Positions 7,886-16,176 of a DNA stretch of 48,659 bases are shown one piece after another. Source of the DNA: Thermohalobaculum sp964576075 (lineage in GTDB: Bacteria > Pseudomonadota > Alphaproteobacteria > Rhodobacterales > Rhodobacteraceae); the NCBI GenBank assembly GCA_964576075.1, contig CAZNTX010000019.1:1-48659 (forward strand), written 5' to 3'. The number at the start of each line of letters is the position of its first letter. Within the stretch, counting starts at the first letter, position 1. The notes below the pieces were generated by a model, which had not been told where the DNA came from, made no database searches, and was given only the letters and a program-made list of their open reading frames with translations. Both the position numbers and the translations under genes were made by a program.

Positions 7886-8971
7886 ATGCTCTACTATCTT
7901 TCCGAGCTGAGCGACGGCGGCGACGTCTTCAACCTGTTCCGCTACATCACCTTCCGCGCCGGGGGCGCGCTGATGACGGCGCTGCTGTTCTGCTTCCTGT
8001 TCGGCCGGCCGATCATCAACTGGCTGCGCAAGACCCAGAAGAAGGGCCAGCCGATCTACGAGGACGGGCCGAAGTCCCATCTCGTCGCCAAGCAGGGGAC
8101 GCCGACCATGGGGGGCGTGATGATCCTCGGCGCGCTCGTGGTCTCGACGCTGCTCTGGGCGCGGCTCGACAACGGATTCGTCTGGATCGTCCTCGGCGTG
8201 ACGCTCGGCTTCGGGCTGATCGGCTTCGCGGACGACTACGCGAAGGTGACGAAGTATTCGCACAAGGGGGTGTCGGGGCGGGTGCGGCTCGGGCTCGGGC
8301 TGCTGATCGGGCTCGCCGCGGCGCTCGGGAGCGCGGCGCTGCAGCCCGAGGCGCTGCGCTCGGCGATCGCGCTGCCCTTCTACAAGGACACGGTGATCGA
8401 GGCGGGCTGGCTGTTCCTGCCCTTCGCGATGCTGGTGATCGCGGGCAGCGCCAATGCGGTGAACCTGACCGACGGGCTCGACGGGCTCGCCATCGTGCCG
8501 GTGATGATCGCCGCCGGCAGCCTCGGGGTCATCGCCTATGTCGTGGGGCGGACGGACTTCACCGAGTATCTCCAACTCAACTACGTGCCCGGGACCGGCG
8601 AGATCTTCGTCATCGCGACGGCGATCATCGGGGCGGGGCTCGGCTTTCTCTGGTACAACGCGCCGCCGGCCGCCGTCTTCATGGGGGATACCGGGAGCCT
8701 CGCGCTCGGCGGCTGTCTCGGCGCGATCGCGGTGGCGGCCAAGCACGAGATCGTGCTCGCGATCATCGGGGGGCTGTTCGTCATCGAGGCGGTCTCGGTG
8801 ATGATCCAGGTGGGCTACTACAAGCTCACGGGCAAGCGCGTGTTCCTGATGGCGCCCATCCACCACCATTTCGAGCAGAAGGGCTGGCAGGAGCCGACCA
8901 TCGTGATCCGCTTCTGGATCGTCGCGGTGATCCTGGCGCTGATCGGCCTCGCGACGCTGAAGGTGCGGTGA
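7886..8971 (+). CDS. mraY: Phospho-MurNAc-pentapeptide translocase MraY
   Basis: 361 residues, polytopic (about ten membrane spans). Signatures are 'QPIYEDGPKSHLVAKQGTPT', 'TMGG', 'NAVNLTDGLDGLA' with the catalytic Asp, 'FMGDTGSLALGG', and 'MAPIHHHFEQKGW' near the C-terminus. It transfers phospho-MurNAc-pentapeptide from UDP to undecaprenyl phosphate, forming lipid I at the inner membrane. The stop TGA shares its last base with the ATG of a 38-codon ORF, so the next dcw protein gene (murD) begins 112 bp later. Confidence 0.98.
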   Translation: MLYYLSELSDGGDVFNLFRYITFRAGGALMTALLFCFLFGRPIINWLRKTQKKGQPIYEDGPKSHLVAKQGTPTMGGVMILGALVVSTLLWARLDNGFVWIVLGVTLGFGLIGFADDYAKVTKYSHKGVSGRVRLGLGLLIGLAAALGSAALQPEALRSAIALPFYKDTVIEAGWLFLPFAMLVIAGSANAVNLTDGLDGLAIVPVMIAAGSLGVIAYVVGRTDFTEYLQLNYVPGTGEIFVIATAIIGAGLGFLWYNAPPAAVFMGDTGSLALGGCLGAIAVAAKHEIVLAIIGGLFVIEAVSVMIQVGYYKLTGKRVFLMAPIHHHFEQKGWQEPTIVIRFWIVAVILALIGLATLKVR

Positions 8972-9087
8972 TGGCTGGGGCGCTCATCGGCGCTCCCGCG
9001 CCTCTTCGCGGTGCCCTGGCGGCCGCGCCGCGGCGAGCGGCGCCGCAGCGCGAGGAGGCCCGAAGGGCCGAGGAGGGCGCGCGATGA
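8971..9087 (+). CDS. Possible 38-codon ORF bridging mraY and murD
   Basis: An ATG overlapping the mraY stop by one base (TGATG) opens a 38-codon frame that closes with a TGA at 9085-9087. That TGA overlaps the murD ATG by 4 bp (ATGA). Both junctions are the same coupling types used across this cluster. The product (MAGALIGAPAPLRGALAAAP, then Arg/Glu-rich to EEGAR) is Ala/Arg-rich, has no recognised domain, and its N-terminal half is mildly hydrophobic. The GAGGAGG that serves murD lies inside its 3' end. It may be a translational relay, a small protein, or chance. I do not recognise it. Confidence 0.4.
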   Translation: MAGALIGAPAPLRGALAAAPRRAAPQREEARRAEEGAR

Positions 9088-10499
9088 TCCCGGTGGAGGC
9101 CTATGCCGGGCGCCGCGTCGGGGTGCTCGGGCTCGGGCGCTCGGGGCTCGCGACGGCGGCGGCGCTCCGCGCGGGCGGCGCCGAGCCTCTGCTCTGGGAC
9201 GACACCGAGGCCGCCCGCGCGCGCGCCGAGGCGGCGGGGTGGCGCCTCGGCGATCTCTCGCGCCCGCGCGAGGCTGGGGAGATCGCGGCGCTCGTCGTCT
9301 CGCCGGGCATCCCCCATCTCTATCCCGAGCCCCATCCGGCCGTCGCCGCGGCGCGGGCCGCGGGGGCTGCGGTGGACAACGAGATCGGGCTCTTCTTCGC
9401 CGCCGTCGAGCGGAGGCGGGGCGAACTCGAGCCCGAACCCAAGATCGTCGGCATCACCGGCTCCAACGGGAAATCGACCACCACCGCGCTCCTCCACCAT
9501 ATCCTGCGGGAGGCCGGGCGGGCGGCGCAGATGGGGGGCAATATCGGCCGCGCCGCGCTCGATCTCGACCCGCCGGGGGAGGGCGAGACGGTGGTGCTCG
9601 AGCTCTCCTCCTACCAGATCGAGCTCGCCCGCGCCCTCGCCCCGGACATCGCGGTCTTCCTCAATCTCTCGCCCGACCATCTCGAGCGCCATGGCGGGAT
9701 CGGCGGCTATTTCGCGGCCAAGCGGCGGCTTTTCGAGGCGGGCGCGCCGGGGCGTGCGGTGATCGGCGTCGACGAGGCGGAGGGGCGCTTCATCGCCTCC
9801 GTCCTGCCGCCCGAGGACGTCATCCGCATCTCCGCCGCCGAGAAGCTCCGGGGCGAGGGCTGGTCGGTGTTCATGAATCGCCACCACCTGACGGAGTGGC
9901 GCGGCGGGCGGCAGGTGGCCGCCGTCGACATGCGAGACTGTCCGGCCCTCGCCGGCGCGCACAACCACCAGAACGCCGCGGCGGCCTATGCGGCGGCGCG
10001 CGCGCTCGGGCTCGGGCCGAAGGCGATCGCGGCGGGGCTCGCGAGCTTCCCGGGCCTCGCGCATCGGATGGAGCGGCTCGGGGCGCGCGCCGGCGTCCTT
10101 TGGGTGAACGATTCGAAGGCGACGAACGCCGCGGCCACCGTCCGCGCGCTCGCGGCCTACGACCGGGTGCATCTGATCCTCGGCGGGCGCGCCAAGGAGG
10201 ACGGGGTCGCGGCCCTCGCCCCCTTCGCGGGGCGGATCGTCCGGGCCTATCTGATCGGCGAGGCGGAGGCGCGGTTCGCCGCGGAGATCGCCGCCTGGCC
10301 GGAGGCGCCGGAGGTCTCGCGCTGCGGCGATCTCGCGCGCGCCGTCGCCGAGGCCGCCGCCGCGGCGCGGGAGGGGGAGGTCGTGCTGCTCTCCCCCGCC
10401 GCCGCGAGCTTCGATCAGTTCGCCGATTTCGAGGCGCGGGGGGAGGCGTTCCGCGCCCTCGCCGCGGCCCGTCTGCAGCCCGAGGAGAGCGAGAGATGA
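9084..10499 (+). CDS. murD: UDP-MurNAc-L-alanine:D-glutamate ligase MurD
   Basis: 471 residues. The N-terminal Rossmann-like domain (VGVLGLGRSGLATA) is followed by the P-loop G126-S-N-G-K-S-T132. The MurD-type stretches 'AQMGGNIGRAALDL', 'ELSSYQIELA' and 'FLNLSPDHLERHG' then appear, with 'VNDSKATNAAATVRALAAYD' and 'LLSPAAASFDQFADFEARG' in the C-terminal domain. It adds D-Glu as the second stem residue. A GAGGAGGG ribosome site lies 7-8 bp before the ATG. The 3' end overlaps ftsW by 4 bp. Confidence 0.97.
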   Translation: MIPVEAYAGRRVGVLGLGRSGLATAAALRAGGAEPLLWDDTEAARARAEAAGWRLGDLSRPREAGEIAALVVSPGIPHLYPEPHPAVAAARAAGAAVDNEIGLFFAAVERRRGELEPEPKIVGITGSNGKSTTTALLHHILREAGRAAQMGGNIGRAALDLDPPGEGETVVLELSSYQIELARALAPDIAVFLNLSPDHLERHGGIGGYFAAKRRLFEAGAPGRAVIGVDEAEGRFIASVLPPEDVIRISAAEKLRGEGWSVFMNRHHLTEWRGGRQVAAVDMRDCPALAGAHNHQNAAAAYAAARALGLGPKAIAAGLASFPGLAHRMERLGARAGVLWVNDSKATNAAATVRALAAYDRVHLILGGRAKEDGVAALAPFAGRIVRAYLIGEAEARFAAEIAAWPEAPEVSRCGDLARAVAEAAAAAREGEVVLLSPAAASFDQFADFEARGEAFRALAAARLQPEESER

Positions 10500-11659
10500 C
10501 GGAGATGGCCTTCCGCGCCGGCACCGTGCGCCGCCGCGACGCTGCGGGGCTCGAGGACTGGTGGCACACGGTCGACCGCTGGTCGCTCGGGGCGGTCTTC
10601 GCGCTCACCGCGCTCGGGCTGGTGCTCGCCTTCGCCGCCTCGCCGCCGCTCGCGGAGAAGAACGGGCTCTGGACCTTTCACTACGTGCTCCGCCATGCGG
10701 TCTTCGCCGCGGCGGCCTTCGCGCTGATGCTCGTGGTCTCGACGGCGACGCTGCGGACGCTGCGCCGCCTCGGGGTGCTGCTGTTCCTCGCCTTTCTCGG
10801 CGCGACGGCGCTGCTGCCCTGGCTCGGGACGGATTTCGGGCAGGGCGCGGTCAGGTGGTATTCGCTGGGCTTCGCGTCCCTGCAGCCCTCGGAGTTCCTG
10901 AAGGTCGGCTTCGTGCTCGCCGCGGCCTGGGTCATGGCGGGAGCGAAGGATCCCGCGGGGCCGCCGGGGCGGGCGCTCTCGGCCCTCGCGATGGCGCTCA
11001 TCGCCGGGATCCTCGCGCTGCAGCCGGATTTCGGGCAGGCGGCGCTCGTGGTGGCGATCTGGACGGCGATGGTCTTCGTCTCGGGGGCGAATGTGGCGCT
11101 CCTCATCGCGGTCGCGGGCGGGCTCGCCGCGGCCGGGGGCTATGCCTATCTTCATTCGGCGCATTTCGCGGGCCGGATCGACGCCTATCTCGCCGGAGAG
11201 GTCGACCCCAACACCCAGCTCGCCTATGCCCAGGCGGCGATCCGGGAGGGCGGGCTCCTCGGCGTCGGCGCGGCGCAGGGCTCTGTGAAATGGACCCTGC
11301 CGGACGCGCATACGGATTTCATCGTGGCGGTCGCGGCGGAGGAGTTCGGGCTGCTCTTCGTGCTCGGCCTGATCGGGCTCTATCTCTTCGTCACGCTGCG
11401 CGCGATGACGCGGCTGATCGAGGTGGCCGACCCGTTCACCCGGCTCGCGGGCACCGGGCTCGCCGTGCTCTTCGGGCTCCAGGCCTTCGTGAATTTCGGG
11501 GTGGCGATCCGGCTCTTGCCGGCCAAGGGGATGACGCTGCCCTTCGTGTCCTATGGCGGCTCCTCGATGCTCGCCGCGGCGATCGGGATGGGGGCGCTCC
11601 TTGCGCTCACCCGCGAGCGTCCGCTCGACCCCGCCGCGATCCTGAGGAGCCGGCTGTGA
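10496..11659 (+). CDS. ftsW: Peptidoglycan polymerase FtsW (SEDS family)
   Basis: 387 residues with about ten membrane segments after a ~30-residue cytoplasmic start. SEDS motifs visible are 'ASLQPSEFLKVGFVLAAAW', 'LQPDFGQAALV', 'DAHTDFIVAVAAEEFG' and 'LPAKGMTLPFVSYGGSSM'. The catalytic-type Asp in the large periplasmic loop region falls near 'EVDPNTQLAYAQAAIREGG'. FtsW polymerises lipid II at the septum in complex with FtsI, encoded upstream in the same operon. It overlaps both neighbours by 4 bp. Confidence 0.96.
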   Translation: MTEMAFRAGTVRRRDAAGLEDWWHTVDRWSLGAVFALTALGLVLAFAASPPLAEKNGLWTFHYVLRHAVFAAAAFALMLVVSTATLRTLRRLGVLLFLAFLGATALLPWLGTDFGQGAVRWYSLGFASLQPSEFLKVGFVLAAAWVMAGAKDPAGPPGRALSALAMALIAGILALQPDFGQAALVVAIWTAMVFVSGANVALLIAVAGGLAAAGGYAYLHSAHFAGRIDAYLAGEVDPNTQLAYAQAAIREGGLLGVGAAQGSVKWTLPDAHTDFIVAVAAEEFGLLFVLGLIGLYLFVTLRAMTRLIEVADPFTRLAGTGLAVLFGLQAFVNFGVAIRLLPAKGMTLPFVSYGGSSMLAAAIGMGALLALTRERPLDPAAILRSRL

Positions 11660-12741
11660 CCCGGCTCGCCGCGCTCGCGGCCGGGGGCACGGGGGGGCAT
11701 CTCTTCCCAGCGCAGGCGCTCGCCGAGGCGCTGCTGGCCCGCGGCTGGCGGGTGATGCTCGTTTCCGACAGCCGGGGCCTGCGCTATGCGGAGGGCTTTC
11801 CCGAGGCGGTCGTGCGGCGCGAGATCGCCGCGGCGAGCCCGTCGGTCGGCGGGCTGACGGGGCTGATCGGGACGCCCGCGCGCATCGCCCGCGGGCTCTT
11901 CGGCGCGGCGCGGCTCTTCCGGGCGGAGCGCCCGGCGGTGGTGGCGGGTTTCGGCGGCTATCCGAGCTTCCCGCCGCTCGCGGTCGCCCGCGCGATGGGG
12001 CTGCCGATCCTGATCCACGAGCAGAACGCGGTGCTCGGGGCGGTCAACCGGCTCTTCGCGGGGCGCGCGCGGCTCGTCGCCTGCGGATCCTGGCCGGTGA
12101 CGAACGCGCCCCGGGGCGCGCGGCTCGAGCCTCTCGGCAACCCGGTGCGCGCCGCCGTCGCCGCGGCCGCGGCCACGGCTTACGAGGCGCCGGGGGAAGG
12201 GGCGCTCCGCCTCCTCGTCTTCGGCGGCAGCCAGGGCGCCTCGGCCCTCACCCGCCTCGCGCCCGGCGCGGTGCAGTGCCTGCCGGAGGCGATCCGCGCG
12301 CGGCTCGAGGTGGTGCAGCAGGTCCGCCCGGGCGAAGAGGAGGCGGCGGCCTCGCACTATCGCAAGATCGGCGTCCGGGCCGAGCTCGCCCCCTTCTTCG
12401 CCGATCTGCCGGCCCGCATCGCCGCGGCGCATCTGGTGATCGCGCGCGCCGGGGCCTCGACGGTGGCCGAGATCGCCGCCATCGGCCGGCCCTCGATCCT
12501 CGTGCCCTTCCCCTCCGCCGCCGGCGACCATCAGACGGCGAACGCGCGCACCCTCTCGGGCCCCGGCGCCGCGGTGCTCGCCCCCGAGGCCGAGACGACG
12601 CCCGAGACCCTCGCCGCCGAGATCGCCGGCATCCTCGGCGATCCGGAGACCGCCCGGCGCATGGCCGCCGCCGCCCGCACCGAGGCCCGCCCGGACGCCG
12701 CCGAGCGCCTCGCCGACCGGATCGAGGAGATCGCCGGCTGA
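11656..12741 (+). CDS. murG: Lipid II synthase: UDP-GlcNAc transferase MurG
   Basis: 361 residues from a GTG overlapping the ftsW stop. The GT28 N-terminal glycine loop G10-G-T-G-G-H15 is present, along with 'VVAGFGGYPSFPPLAVARAM', 'LIHEQNAVLGAVNRL' and 'LVFGGSQGASALTRL'. The UDP-GlcNAc site shows 'VIARAGASTVAEIAAIGRPS' and 'PSAAGDHQTANA' (canonical 'H-Q-x-x-N-A'). It converts lipid I to lipid II on the cytoplasmic face of the membrane. A 67-bp gap follows before murC, one of the few breaks in the cluster. Confidence 0.97.
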   Translation: MTRLAALAAGGTGGHLFPAQALAEALLARGWRVMLVSDSRGLRYAEGFPEAVVRREIAAASPSVGGLTGLIGTPARIARGLFGAARLFRAERPAVVAGFGGYPSFPPLAVARAMGLPILIHEQNAVLGAVNRLFAGRARLVACGSWPVTNAPRGARLEPLGNPVRAAVAAAAATAYEAPGEGALRLLVFGGSQGASALTRLAPGAVQCLPEAIRARLEVVQQVRPGEEEAAASHYRKIGVRAELAPFFADLPARIAAAHLVIARAGASTVAEIAAIGRPSILVPFPSAAGDHQTANARTLSGPGAAVLAPEAETTPETLAAEIAGILGDPETARRMAAAARTEARPDAAERLADRIEEIAG

Positions 12742-12808
12742 GCGCCCTTCACAACGGCGCGCGCCCCTGCTACCCCGCCCGGCCAAGCCAGACACCCGGA
12801 GACCGCCC

Positions 12809-14257
12809 GTGAACCCACCGACCGCGTTGCCCCTCGACATCGGCCCGATCCACTTCGTCGGCATCGGGGGGATCGGCATGTCCGGCATCGCGGAGGTGCT
12901 GCTGACCATGGGCTATGCGGTGCAGGGCTCCGACATCAAGGAGAGCCAGACCACCGCGCGGCTGCGCGATCTCGGCGCGCGGGTGCGCATCGGCCATGCC
13001 CCGGAGAATCTGGACGGCGCCGGGGTCTGCGTGATCTCGACGGCGATCAAGCCCGGCAATCCCGAGCTCGAGGCGGCCAGGGCGCGGGCGCTGCCGGTGG
13101 TGCGCCGCGCCGAGATGCTCGCGGAGATCATGCGGCTGCGCTGGAACGTGGCGGTGGCCGGGACGCATGGCAAGACCACCACCACCTCGCTCGTCGCCGC
13201 GCTCCTCGATGCGGGCGGCGAGGACCCGACCGTCATCAACGGCGGGATCATCCACTCCTACGGCTCCAACGCCCGCCTCGGCGAGGGCCGCTGGATGGTG
13301 GTGGAGGCGGACGAATCGGACGGCACCTTCGTCAAGCTCCCCGCCACCATCGCCATCGTGACCAATATCGACCCCGAGCACATGGACCATTACGGGACCG
13401 TGGAGGCGCTGCGCGCGGGCTTCGACGGCTTCGTCTCCAACATCCCCTTCTACGGCGCGCTGATCGCCTGCATCGACCATCCGGAGGTGCAGGGGCTGAT
13501 CGGGCGGGTGACCGACCGGCGGGTGGTCACCTACGGGCTCTCCCGCCAGGCCGATCTGCGCGCCGACGATCCGCGCTACGAGGACGGGCGGATGCGCTTC
13601 GACCTCGTGATCCGCGGCGAGGCGGAGGACGAGCGCCACGAGGGCCTCTGCCTGCCGATGCCGGGCGAGCACAACGTCTCCAACGCGCTCGCCGCCATCG
13701 CCGCGGCGCGCGAGCTCAAGATCGGGATGGAGGACATCCGGGCGGGGCTCGAGGGCTTCAAGGGCGTCAACCGCCGCTTCACCCGGGTGGGCGCCTGGAA
13801 CGGGGCGCAGATCGTCGACGACTACGGCCACCACCCGGTCGAGATCGCCGCCGTGCTAAAGGCCGCGCGGGCGACGCTCGCCGGCACCGGGGGCCGGGTC
13901 ATCGCCATCCACCAGCCCCACCGCTATTCGCGGCTGCACGACCTCTTCGAGGAGTTCTGCGCCTGCTTCAACGACGCCGATCTGGTCGCCATCACCGACG
14001 TCTTCGCCGCCGGGGAGGCGCCGATCGAGGGGGTGAGCCGGGACGCCCTCGTCGGCGGCCTGCGCGCGCACGGGCACCGCAAGGCCCATGCGCTGCGGGC
14101 GCCGGAGGGGCTCGCGGAGTGGGTCGCGGGCGAGGCGCGGCCGGGCGATCTGGTGATCTGCCTCGGCGCGGGATCGATCTCGGCCTGGGCCAACGCGCTG
14201 CCGGACCAGCTCGCCGCGCTCGAGGCGGGGCGGGCGCCGGCCGCGGCCAATGGCTGA
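12809..14257 (+). CDS. murC: UDP-MurNAc:L-alanine ligase MurC
   Basis: 482 residues. It begins at a GTG preceded by CCCGGAGA. The N-terminus 'IHFVGIGGIGMSGIAEVL' is the UDP-MurNAc-binding Rossmann fold, and the P-loop is G118-T-H-G-K-T123. 'VVEADESDGTFVKL', 'NIDPEHMDHYG' and 'VDDYGHHPVEI' are MurC-specific. It adds L-Ala, the first stem residue. Its last 8 bp overlap the murB start. A small DUF2484-type gene that often lies between murC and murB in Rhodobacterales is absent here. Confidence 0.97.
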   Translation: MNPPTALPLDIGPIHFVGIGGIGMSGIAEVLLTMGYAVQGSDIKESQTTARLRDLGARVRIGHAPENLDGAGVCVISTAIKPGNPELEAARARALPVVRRAEMLAEIMRLRWNVAVAGTHGKTTTTSLVAALLDAGGEDPTVINGGIIHSYGSNARLGEGRWMVVEADESDGTFVKLPATIAIVTNIDPEHMDHYGTVEALRAGFDGFVSNIPFYGALIACIDHPEVQGLIGRVTDRRVVTYGLSRQADLRADDPRYEDGRMRFDLVIRGEAEDERHEGLCLPMPGEHNVSNALAAIAAARELKIGMEDIRAGLEGFKGVNRRFTRVGAWNGAQIVDDYGHHPVEIAAVLKAARATLAGTGGRVIAIHQPHRYSRLHDLFEEFCACFNDADLVAITDVFAAGEAPIEGVSRDALVGGLRAHGHRKAHALRAPEGLAEWVAGEARPGDLVICLGAGSISAWANALPDQLAALEAGRAPAAANG

Positions 14258-15203
14258 GACGGCGGAGGGGCTCCTCGCCCGCCTGCCGCCAGTGCGCGGG
14301 CGGCTCTCGGCGGGGCGCCCGCTCGCCCCGCTCACCTGGTTCCGCGTCGGCGGCCCGGCGGAGGCGCTGTTCCAGCCGGCCGACCGGGACGATCTCGCCG
14401 CCTTCCTCGCCGCCTGCCCGGAGGACGTGCCCGTCATGCCGCTCGGCGTCGGCTCCAACACGCTGGTGCGCGACGGGGGCGTGCCGGGGGTGGTGGTCCG
14501 CCTCGGCCCGGCCTTCGCAGGGATCGCGGTGGAGGGGGCGCGGCTCCGCGCCGGGGCCGCGGCGCTCGACGCCCGGGTCGCCGAGGCGGCGGCGGAGGCG
14601 GGGCTCGGCGGGCTCGAATTCCTGCGCACGATCCCCGGCACCGTCGGCGGCGCGCTCGCGATGAACGCGGGCTGCTACGGGACCGAGGTCGCGGACCGCC
14701 TCGTCGCCGCGGAGGCCGTCACCCGCGCGGGGGAGCGGGTGGAGATCCCCGCCGCGGAGATGGGCTTCGCCTATCGCTCGGCCGCGGCGGCCGAGGGCGT
14801 GATCTTCACCGGCGCCGTCTTCGAGGGCGCGGCGGAGGCGCCGGAGGCCGTGCGCGCGCGGATGGCGGACTATCTCGCCCGCCGCGCCGCGACTCAGCCG
14901 CTCCGCGAGCGAACCGGGGGGAGCACCTTCCGCAACCCCTCCGGCGCCTCCTCCGGGGCCGATGGCGGGGCGGGCGCGGGCCCGCGCGCCTGGGAGGTGA
15001 TCGACGCGGCCGGCTGCCGGGGGATGCGCATCGGTGGAGCCCAGGTCTCAGAAAAGCATTGCAACTTCCTGATCAACACGGGAAACGCGACCGCATCCGA
15101 TATCGAAACGCTCGGCGAGACCCTGCGCGCGCGCGTAAAAACGCATTCAGGCCACGATTTGCACTGGGAAATCCGGCGTATCGGCGTTACCCTGACGCAA
15201 TAA
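14250..15203 (+). CDS. murB: UDP-N-acetylenolpyruvoylglucosamine reductase MurB
   Basis: 317 residues. The FAD-binding 'TWFRVGGPAEALF' near residue 30 and 'LGVGSNTLVRDGGVPG' are present. The proton-donor serine lies in G-G-S225-TFRNP, and 'GCRGMRIGGAQVSEKHCNFL' confirms the family. A Gly/Ala-rich insert of about 15 residues follows the STFRNP motif. It reduces enolpyruvyl-UDP-GlcNAc to UDP-MurNAc with NADPH. The last ~53 codons (from about 15044) use codons that are rare elsewhere in the window (TCA, GCA, GTA, TTG, CGT, GTT, CAA). The gene ends in TAA, the only non-TGA stop noted in the window. Confidence 0.96.
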   Translation: MAETAEGLLARLPPVRGRLSAGRPLAPLTWFRVGGPAEALFQPADRDDLAAFLAACPEDVPVMPLGVGSNTLVRDGGVPGVVVRLGPAFAGIAVEGARLRAGAAALDARVAEAAAEAGLGGLEFLRTIPGTVGGALAMNAGCYGTEVADRLVAAEAVTRAGERVEIPAAEMGFAYRSAAAAEGVIFTGAVFEGAAEAPEAVRARMADYLARRAATQPLRERTGGSTFRNPSGASSGADGGAGAGPRAWEVIDAAGCRGMRIGGAQVSEKHCNFLINTGNATASDIETLGETLRARVKTHSGHDLHWEIRRIGVTLTQ

Positions 15204-15264
15204 AACTACACATCCGGGCGCGAGAGGCCGCAAGGCCCAAGGATCCGGGGACGCAGAGGCGCGG
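15044..15264. other. Low-GC, atypical-codon patch spanning the murB 3' end and the murB-ddl gap
   Basis: From about 15044 the murB frame switches to A/T-ending codons and continues so into the TAA stop and the 61-bp spacer before ddl, against a background of strongly G/C-ending codons. The spacer holds AATAAAACTACACATCC just past the stop. A regulatory signal overlapping the gene end, such as a promoter for ddl-ftsQAZ, or a short segment acquired by recombination could cause this. No convincing -35/-10 pair and no TTAA-N7-TTAA CtrA site was found in it. Confidence 0.45.
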
Positions 15265-16176
15265 ATGTCGAGCAGGGCTTTCCGCGTGGCAGTGCTGAAA
15301 GGCGGCGTGTCCGCCGAACGCGAGGTGTCCCTCGTGTCCGGCCGCGAGGCGGCCGGCGCGCTGCGACGCGCGGGATACGATGTGACCGAGATCGACGCAG
15401 GGCGGGACCTCGCCCGGGCGCTCGACGAGGCCGCGCCGGACGCGGTCTTCAACGCGCTGCACGGGCGTTGGGGGGAGGACGGCTGCGTGCAGGGCCTCCT
15501 CGAATGGATGCGCCTGCCCTACACCCATTCGGGCGTCCTGGCCTCCGCCCTCGCCATGGACAAGGCCCGCGCCAAGGCGGTCTATGCCGCGAGCGGGCTG
15601 CCGGTGGCCGAGCATGTCATCGCCGGGCGCGAGGCGGTGGCGGCCGGGCATCCGATGGACCCGCCCTATGTGGTCAAGCCCGTGAACGAGGGCTCCTCGG
15701 TCGGCGTCGCCATCGTGCCGGAGGGCGCCAACGCCCCCGCCCGCCTCGGCCCGGACGCGCCGGAGCGGCTGATGGTGGAGCGCTACGTGCCCGGGCGCGA
15801 GCTCACCGTCGCCGTGCTCGGGGACGAGCCGCTCGGGGTCACCGACATCATTGCCGAGGGCTGGTACGACTACCGCGCGAAATACACCCAAGGCGGCTCG
15901 CGTCACGTGCTCCCCGCCGCGGTGCCCTCCGAGATCGAGGCCGCCTGCCTCTCGCATGCGGTCGCGGCCCACGCCGCCCTCGGCTGCCGCGGCCTCAGCC
16001 GCACGGATTTCCGCTGGGACGAGGCGCGCGGGCTCGACGGGCTCGTGCTCCTCGAGACCAACACCCAGCCCGGCATGACCCCGCTCTCCCTCGCCCCGGA
16101 GCAGGCCGAGCATCGCGGCATCGGCTTCGACGATCTCTGCCGCCGGCTCCTGGAGGACGCTTCGTGCGACCGGTGA
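15265..16176 (+). CDS. ddl: D-alanine:D-alanine ligase
   Basis: 303 residues, an ATP-grasp enzyme of standard length. 'LKGGVSAEREVSLVSG' at the start, 'NALHGRWGEDGCVQGLLE', 'YTHSGVLASALAMDK', 'VVKPVNEGSSVGV' and the terminal Mg/ATP site 'LLETNTQPGMTPLSL' identify it. It makes the D-Ala-D-Ala dipeptide used by MurF upstream. It is the first gene after a 61-bp spacer and the atypical-codon patch, so it may head a ddl-ftsQ-ftsA subunit with its own promoter. Its 3' end overlaps ftsQ. Confidence 0.97.
   Translation: MSSRAFRVAVLKGGVSAEREVSLVSGREAAGALRRAGYDVTEIDAGRDLARALDEAAPDAVFNALHGRWGEDGCVQGLLEWMRLPYTHSGVLASALAMDKARAKAVYAASGLPVAEHVIAGREAVAAGHPMDPPYVVKPVNEGSSVGVAIVPEGANAPARLGPDAPERLMVERYVPGRELTVAVLGDEPLGVTDIIAEGWYDYRAKYTQGGSRHVLPAAVPSEIEAACLSHAVAAHAALGCRGLSRTDFRWDEARGLDGLVLLETNTQPGMTPLSLAPEQAEHRGIGFDDLCRRLLEDASCDR

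Noticed and set aside
16173..16176. GTG at 16173 as the ftsQ start (4-bp overlap with ddl)
   Set aside because: Possible, but the GTG at 16164 has GGAGG at proper spacing, so it was preferred.
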